This document shows positions 57,951-64,000 of a DNA stretch of 64,000 nt, piece after piece. The position numbers and the translations under genes were made by a program. The first letter of the stretch is position 1. Each line of letters begins with the position of its first letter. The stretch is from Gigaspora margarita (Eukaryota; Glomeromycota; Glomeromycetes; Diversisporales; Gigasporaceae): the NCBI GenBank assembly GCA_009809945.1, contig WTPW01001564.1:32876-96875 (forward strand), written 5' to 3'. Below the pieces are notes generated by a model. That model did not search any database, was not told where the DNA came from, and saw only the letters and a list, made by a program, of their open reading frames with translations.

Positions 57951-59006
57951 AAAAAAATTACCTTCTGGAAAGCTTGTTCATTCGTTGCATCAAAGTTTTT
58001 TATTAAATTTTCTTTGAGTTGTTTTAACTGGTCTTCAACTCGATCGACTTTTGAAGTAAGTCACCTAATTTGGTGAAGAATCTCACTCTGATTCTCTAAA
58101 ATTTTAGAAATTGTTCTTTTTAATACTTTATTTAAAATTAAAATGAAAATATTTAAAAATAAAAAAAAATTAAAAAAAAATTTTTAAATTAAATTAACAA
58201 TTTTCGAATATATGTGCAAGTTCTTTTGAACTTGTGGTCTTGTTTTCTTTTATACTTGCTTTCTCTACACATCTCTACAATTAGTTCTTCTTCAATCTTT
58301 CCTTTGTTGGTTTTGCTTTTATTAAAATTGCCAAGTTTTTGTATGAACATTTTTAATCCTTTCAAAATGTATATATTTTAAAATTTTATTATAATTATGG
58401 CTAAGAAATAATTAAAAATAAAATATAAAAAATAAAATAAAAATAAAGAATTTAAAATCAATAATCTCATAGTAAGCTAAAAAATAAAGACTTTTATAAA
58501 AAATATAAGCTAGCAGACTTAGCAAGATAGTTATCTATCACATTTGTATAGCTAAAGCTTGCTAGAGGTTTTACTACTTATATTTATACCATCCACAATT
58601 ATATATAAATTTTAAATTCAATTAATATATATGCTAGCATTGCCAGTTTGCTATTTACAGTATTAGCAACTACATATATATTAATTAAAAATTTATAATT
58701 AAAAGTTATATAGTATATTAATTATCTAATATAATTTGAAAATAAAAAAAAAACTTAAAGAAAAATTAGTTGAACAAAAAAAACTGATATAAAGTTGGTT
58801 GTATTTATAAATATTAAAAAATAATTAAAAATAAGTAACTAAATGTTAAAAAAGTGCAAATTTTGTAATATAATAAATAAAATATATATATATTTCAAAG
58901 CTTTAGCAGTATAGCAAATATTGTAAGATTTGCTGAAAGTTGTTGAATTGTAAAAAAACAATATTAATTAATGATCCATTGTTTATTTTTTATAGTAAAA
59001 TTTAAT
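57951..59006. other. AT-rich spacer
   Basis: Scattered short coding-like stretches on the minus strand, no supported gene. Confidence 0.4.
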
Positions 59007-59216
59007 ATCACTATAGGTAATCATCACTACTTATATGTTCAGCCAATCAGATTGCAGGATCTCATATAATAACAAGTTTTCAGGCAATAAGTAAAAGTTC
59101 TTAGTATTAAATTTTACATATAAACAAATTTTTTTAATCCAAACCCTACCTGATACTAAATCTAAATCTTTACTTTATTAAAAATTTATAATTACGCAAT
59201 GATAATTACTTGTGAT
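59007..59216. mobile_element. MITE, probable mosaic-core copy 6
   Basis: ATCACTATAGGTAATCATCAC faces the inverse of GTGATAATTACTTGTGAT in diverged form. AGCCAATCAGATTGCAGGAT lies near the left end and AACCCTACCTGATAC near the right. CpG-poor and decayed. Confidence 0.6.
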
Positions 59217-60793
59217 AAGTTAGCAAGTTGTGCTTAATCTTGGCTTACAAGTAGTTATAATTTTACATATTATCACATGACTAATGACTTTGCTGCTAAC
59301 ACTATATATAGTAAAAATTATACTAATATTTTTAAAAAAATTTAATAAACTTATAATAATTACGTATATATTTACTATAAAAAATACTTTATATAATATT
59401 AATTATAAATTTTAATTATTTCGCATTTTTTTGAGTAATTGCAAATTATTTAAAGATTATTGTAATGAATTTAATAATTTAAAAAATAATTTATTTAATA
59501 CATTTTTAATAATTTCACGTAATTTTGAAATGTTTCAAAATTAATTAAAGTATATTATAACGAATTAAAAGTTAATGAAAGTTGTTTATTTATGTAAAAA
59601 AAATAACTATTATTTACTATTTATAGCAAAATTTAATAAGGATTTTCATTTTTCAAAATTGATTATATTTCAAAATCAACAAGACTATATAATTCATTTT
59701 TCACACTATTCTAAATTAATATAAAAATTTAATGCAATGCTTTTAATTAATTTTTTGTATAATAAAAAATTTCAAAAGTTAATGACAAATTAATTATATT
59801 AAGAAAAAGTTAACATGAAGAATTAATTACAGGTAGTACAATTTGGCAAAGCTAAGGCGTATTGGGTATATAGTATGAACACTGGGACAATTTTTATTAA
59901 TAAGAAGCAGCAAAACCAAGATCAGTTTTTAATTTTTATTTATTACGATTTTTTTTGTTCATCTCCTATGTCTATTAGTATCTTGCTAAATAATACTTAT
60001 ATGATCTTTTATATTATTTTATTATATATGGGATTTTTTAATTTTATAATTTATCCTACAATTTATTCCAGAATGCCAAAATTGTACTAGTTAAGTTCAT
60101 TTGATCAGTAGGCTGTATATAATCTTGGCTTACAAACGGTATTCTTCTCTTATAGTTTTATATACTATTACATAGTCAAGGACTTTCAGGACCCCGAATT
60201 ATCTACAAAAGAGTAAGGTTTTACAAAAATTACTAAATATAAAAGGATCTGCAAGAAAAAAGACAAAAATAAGCAAACTAATTACTATAAAAGAAAATAA
60301 TCTGCACAAAAAGGCCAAAAATAAGCAAACTAAAACCCTACCCTTTCCTATATATTTCAGGGTCCTGGACTTCCTATATAGAGTAAAATTAATTAATCAT
60401 ATTTTTTTTAATAAATGTTTAATAAATGCACATAAATTCACAGATATGCTGTGACAATTAAATAATTAAAATTTGATGAATTTTAATTATTTCGAATTAT
60501 CTCGCATTGATTTGAAATATTTTATAAAATATAATTTTTAATAAATACTAACATAATAAATTAAATATTTTAGTTTAATTATTTAAAATATAAATAAAAT
60601 TTTTATACTTTCAAAAAGATATAAATATGATTAAAAACTTCTTTATTTTTTTTGTAATAAATTTTATTTTTAAATATCTTTAAAACATCTTAAATTAAAT
60701 TGAAATTATTATAATCTTAGAATATCAATTTCACTATTTCTTTTTATCAAATATAATTCTAATCTCATTAAAATATTTAGCTTCAAATATTCT
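59217..60793. other. AT-rich spacer with a short inverted-repeat element
   Basis: TCAGGACCC (60187) faces GGGTCCTG (ends about 60370), with AAAATAAGCAAACTAA repeated inside (60268, 60315). TAATCTTGGCTTACAA occurs near 59237 and 60120. No gene seen. Confidence 0.5.
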
Positions 60794-61150
60794 ATGTACT
60801 CTCGTATTTTTATATCACTAAATGCATTGGATAAACATATACCCAATTGTCATAGTACTGCTAAAGATAATTCAGTTTTTGTTGAAAGTGCTAAGAGTTT
60901 TCGCAAGTCTTCAATATTTGATGAAATGCCTCAAGATGATCTTTTTGATATTAATGAAGACCAATTAGATGTTGGATTTCTTCTAAAACCTCTAAAAAAA
61001 TTTCATTTAAAGATATTAACTTTAGCAATTCTGTGCAAAATATTAATTTAAAAAGTAATATTGCAAATTTATCTAATAATAATAATTTGTCTGAGAATTT
61101 AGCAATGTTACAAGCAACTATTGCCTTCAATATAGTACTTGCAACACAAT
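60794..61150 (+). pseudogene. possible zinc-finger protein relic
   Basis: The frame reads MYSRIFISLNALDKHIPNCH, resembling the second half of a C2H2 finger (…F…L…H…CH, with the first cysteine pair missing), then acidic text (FDEMPQDDLFDINEDQLD). A one-base shift near 60975 leads into an Asn/Ser-rich tail (NLSNNNNLSENLAMLQATIA) that runs up to the LTR. Fungal mobile-element and host proteins both carry such fingers. Family undecided. Confidence 0.4.
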
Positions 61151-61156
61151 ACATGG

Positions 61157-61574
61157 TGACAGGGATCTTGTAAGGGTCAGAGAAGATATGAAGCAGTGTG
61201 CAAGTAGAATATTACTTCATTAGAGCAGTTTGTTATATTTATTTATCAAAGAGCAAAAGAGTATTTATTTGGCAAAGATATATTTTATTTATTTATGAGA
61301 TAATATTCAAGATAGATAACTATTCCTAAATATTAGAGGGGGGAGAGGAGGAATCTGAGTCTAATATGCAGAAAGGTAGAAAACTAGGGTTTATATATCT
61401 TTTGTAAAACTCATAAAACCAATAAAACTAGTAAAACGAATAAAACTAATAAAACTAAATAAAACTAATAAAACTAATAAAACTCCTGTTGCACAATTGT
61501 GTTTTGTATTTTGCTTTGCAATTGCTATTCTTTGGAATGTTCTAGAAATATAACAAGAGAACTGTTCTATAACA
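61157..61574 (-). repeat. 3' LTR of a second Ty3-type element
   Basis: The plus strand begins TGACAGGGATCTTG and ends CTATAACA; on the minus strand it starts TGTTATAG and ends CCTGTCA. A run of TAAAACTAA units (61410-61485) lies inside. The partner LTR is outside the window. Confidence 0.75.
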
Positions 61575-61590
61575 TTTCCGTCCCCTTTAA
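61575..61590 (-). promoter_or_regulatory. polypurine tract
   Basis: The minus strand reads CTTAAAGGGGACGGAAA immediately before the LTR start TGTTATAG. This primes plus-strand DNA synthesis in LTR elements. Confidence 0.8.
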
Positions 61591-62449
61591 GAACGAACTC
61601 CGTGAGTTCCCAATTCCATTAATTCAGTAAACTCTTCATTTGATAACTTATTTATGCTATTAAGGGAAATATACTGTGTCTGGTATAATTTTGATAATTC
61701 TCAACAATTAAACACTTGATAAGCTCTCTCAGCACATTTCCAAGTGCTACAAGTCCTATATGATCCCAAGGCGGCCTTCATAACCTTTCTTATTTCTTTT
61801 GTTACCTTGTAATTATTCTGAAAATCTTGCCAAAGTTTCTCCAAGTAGTAACAAGCATCCAATGTCTGTATCTGCTTTTCTTTTTGGCTTCCACGAGTCT
61901 CTTGGTTCAGCTGAAAAATTATTTCACTGGTTTGGTCTCTTCAAGTAAATGTTAGAAGAGGATTTGCCCTAGTGCAGTGGTAGCTTCAGTATTCATTAAA
62001 TCTTTTCTAATTCTGTGTAGGACTGAGTCTGGTTCCACATTTGGTTCATGGGCTTTAATGCTTTCTGGCACATTATCTTCAGGTAATAACATTAATTTCT
62101 CACTTGATGGTAGTTCGTTAGTTGTTTCAATATGGTTATTAAAGGGATTATTTTGCAAGGGGTCAGTGTCTTTTATAGAAAGTTGTAGAGAAACTAAAAT
62201 AGTGATTCCATTTGTAACTATAGCTTGATCTTTTATAATTAGAAGACTATTGTTAAGGGCTAAAGGATCTTGGTTCCAACTTTTAACCAATGTAGTCAGG
62301 CTAATTAGAGTTTTAGGTTGAAGGGTAACAGTTTCCATTTTAGGAATTAAAGTTTTTGTTATTGGGAGAGAAAGAGAAAGGAGAAATATTTTTGACAATT
62401 TTAAGGTTAGAATAAGGGTGGTTACTTTAATAAAAATATTGTTATACAT
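61588..62449 (-). pseudogene. third ORF of the Ty3-type element, unknown function
   Basis: It lies between integrase and the polypurine tract. The first 165 codons (62449-61952) start with a hydrophobic stretch (SKIFLLSLSLPITKTL) and continue with polar text. Further coding-like text follows in shifted frames (YYLEKLWQDFQNNYKVTKEI, then YISLNSINKLSNEEFTELME, ending at the polypurine tract). The position is that of an Env-like or accessory ORF, but no family signature is visible. Confidence 0.5.
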
Positions 62450-62859
62450 GTAAATTTAAAGAATAGGGCTATTCGATTGTTTCGCGGTATCACTCATGTG
62501 ACCCAAAAATTCGCAACATTGATCACATGACCAAAGTTTTCTTGCTGATAAAAAATGCCGTCAAATCGATTCACGGGTTTCTATAGCATTTTCACTCTGT
62601 ATAAGCTTAGTAGAAAAGATGCGGAATCTTGCAATGGGTATATAATTAAAATTTCAGCTCAAACGGAGCAATATTGACTAACTTTACTTAGTGGTAACCA
62701 TTCCATGAAATCAAAATCCGATTCTATTATATTATTTCTATTCCTAATTTTTAACAAAAATGGGGTGGCTTAGATTCAAAAAAAAAAGTTTGTTGTACAC
62801 AGTAAATTAAAGGATTAAGGCTGTGTTTCTATTCGTTTTAAGAATTTCTTCCTAGAAAT
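62450..62859. other. interior of the Ty3-type element, non-coding
   Basis: No coding frame. Lies between the integrase end and the third ORF. Confidence 0.4.
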
Positions 62860-63015
62860 TCAAATGACAATCATTGGTTGCCAATCTTGTTTCTCGTAGT
62901 ACTTAACAAGACGATCACTATTGTAATACTGCTTTAATGTTTTTCCATCTGTTGTACATAGTTTATAAGCGCCATTATTTAATTTTTCCTTAACAATAAA
63001 TGGTCCTATTCTTTT
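62860..63015 (-). pseudogene. pol: Ty3-type integrase C-terminal (GPY/F) fragment
   Basis: The frame reads RIGPFIVKEKLNNGAYKL, then DGKTLKQYYNSDRLVKYYE and ends in TGA at 62860-62862. This is the GPY/F-type module that ends chromovirus/Ty3 integrases (G-P-F, then the DG-K and R-L-K-Y positions). The catalytic part of integrase is missing. Confidence 0.85.
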
Positions 63016-63178
63016 CTATAGTCTGGGTAGATGAGGATAGGGGCTGTAGTTAATTGATGCTTTAATTTATCAAAAGCCTTTTGACATTTCATACCCATTC
63101 ATAAGCATTATCCTTATGCAATAACTGGTTAAGAGGATAAGCAATAGAAGAAAAATGTTTGATAAATCATCTACATCG
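63016..63178 (-). pseudogene. pol: reverse transcriptase/RNase H junction fragment
   Basis: Reading leftwards: RxFIKHFSSIAYPLNQLL, HKDNAYEW, then after a shift CQKAFDKLKHQLTTAPIL and YPDY. This is the conserved end of the Ty3 reverse transcriptase (FS-IA-PL-LL, W, AF-LK-L-AP-L-PD). It is broken by a stop (TGA) and a shift and joins directly to the integrase end, so RNase H and most of integrase were deleted. Confidence 0.82.
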
Positions 63179-63535
63179 GGAAAATAAAAACATTAATAAT
63201 CTGCAGTAATGTTCAAATTTATCAAATAAGTGCAGAATTTTGTTTAAAAAATTGCAAAGATCTTCAAAATTTAGATTTTTGCAGTTTTTCGCAGATTTTT
63301 GGCCATAAATCTATGAAAATATTTAAAAAGTATAATATTCACAGATTATAATAGAATTGGGAAATTAAAACATTAATAATCTGTAGTAATCTTCAAATTT
63401 ATCAAATAAGTGCAGAATCTTGTTTAAAAAATTGCAAAGATCTTCAAAATTTAGATTTTTGAAGTTCTTCACAAATTTTTAGCAAAAATCTGTGCAAATA
63501 TTTAAAAAGTACAATCTTCGCAGATTATAATAGGC
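63178..63535. repeat. two tandem copies of a ~179-bp unit
   Basis: ACATTAATAATCTGCAGTAA (63190) and ACATTAATAATCTGTAGTAA (63369) start copies sharing TTGCAAAGATCTTCAAAATT and ending GATTATAATAG. AATCTGCnnAAT words recur. Confidence 0.85.
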
Positions 63536-64000
63536 ACCACTTAGTATAATCTGCGATAATCCCAAAATTATAATTTCAATACTTATCTGCTGGTAAGAAC
63601 ACGAGAAAATCAATAAACAAAATACAACGAAAAAAATAAATAAATAAATAAAGTAAAAAACGCATTTTTTTATTCACTTTTTTTTTTATTATTTTTTATT
63701 CTGATTTTTTTTATTTTAAAATTCAAAATAACAATAGAAAAACGATAGTGGGAATAAAAGTAAACTTCCGGTTATTCCCATAATAAAGAATAACTAGAAT
63801 TTACTTTTATTCCCACGTACATGCTTATTCTTTTTTTAAAATTTTTTATTTTTTATCTTTTTTTTTTAAAATTTTTTTTAATATTTTTTATGTATTTTAC
63901 TGTACGGTTTTTTTTTATTTTTTTTTATTATTTTTTTTTATTTTTTTATTATTTTTTAAATGCTTTTTTTATTATTTTTTATTTTTTAATTAAACGTTTT
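63536..64000. other. poly(T)-rich end with a hairpin
   Basis: GTGGGAATAAAAGTAAA (63748) faces its near-perfect inverse (ends 63815). The rest is T-rich low complexity. Confidence 0.7.

Overview
The window looks like nuclear DNA of an arbuscular mycorrhizal fungus of the Rhizophagus type. This is inferred from very low GC, a Fanzor nuclease relic, a stonustoxin-like/GTPase gene fused to a Cys-rich tail, ribonuclease-inhibitor-type leucine-rich repeats, and dense nested DNA transposons with long CpG-free stretches. No clearly intact gene was found. Every coding region I could recognise carries stops, frameshifts or insertions. No rRNA, tRNA or CRISPR array was seen.

Layout. 0-4 kb: small inverted-repeat elements and a Fanzor C-terminal relic (1083-1445, minus). 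4.3-7.8 kb: one large broken gene (SNTX-like N-terminus, AIG1/dynamin-like GTPase, Cys-rich tail) with two in-frame stops, one frameshift and a 185-bp TA-flanked element. 8.4-9.8 kb: two divergent leucine-rich-repeat pseudogenes. 10-20 kb: hAT-, mariner/pogo- and foldback-type elements, tandem repeats and a CpG-free block. 20.5-23.5 kb: a Ty3-type element with two 444-bp LTRs, only gag inside, on the minus strand. 24-27 kb: low complexity and a gap. 27.4-30.7 kb: a 3.3-kb hAT-type element carrying several others. 32-40 kb: a chain of elements, including a 3.5-kb hAT-type element that holds a second element, a long hairpin and a 964-bp gap. 40-46 kb: large foldbacks in which CpGs are kept on one side and lost on the other. 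46 kb: a broken membrane-protein gene. 48-52 kb: 3 kb without a single CpG, holding a 1.7-kb nested palindrome. 52.1-55.4 kb: a retrocopy with 14-bp target duplication, AATAAA and poly(A), split by a 2.1-kb hAT-type element. 55.4-56.4 kb: a 0.95-kb MULE-like foldback. 61-63.2 kb: the 3' part of a second Ty3-type element.

The most unusual theme is mosaic structure in the non-autonomous elements. Two conserved internal blocks recur inside elements whose terminal inverted repeats differ. One is a CCAATC/AGATCAGGTGTAAC block paired with a CCCTAACCCTAA-containing block. The other is a GATTTTGGTACCATTCGAAT stem-loop. Many elements can be delimited to the base by target-site duplications (TA, TTA, 8 bp or 9 bp), and two insertions can be checked against the sequence they interrupted. 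All family assignments come from reading the sequence; no search was run.
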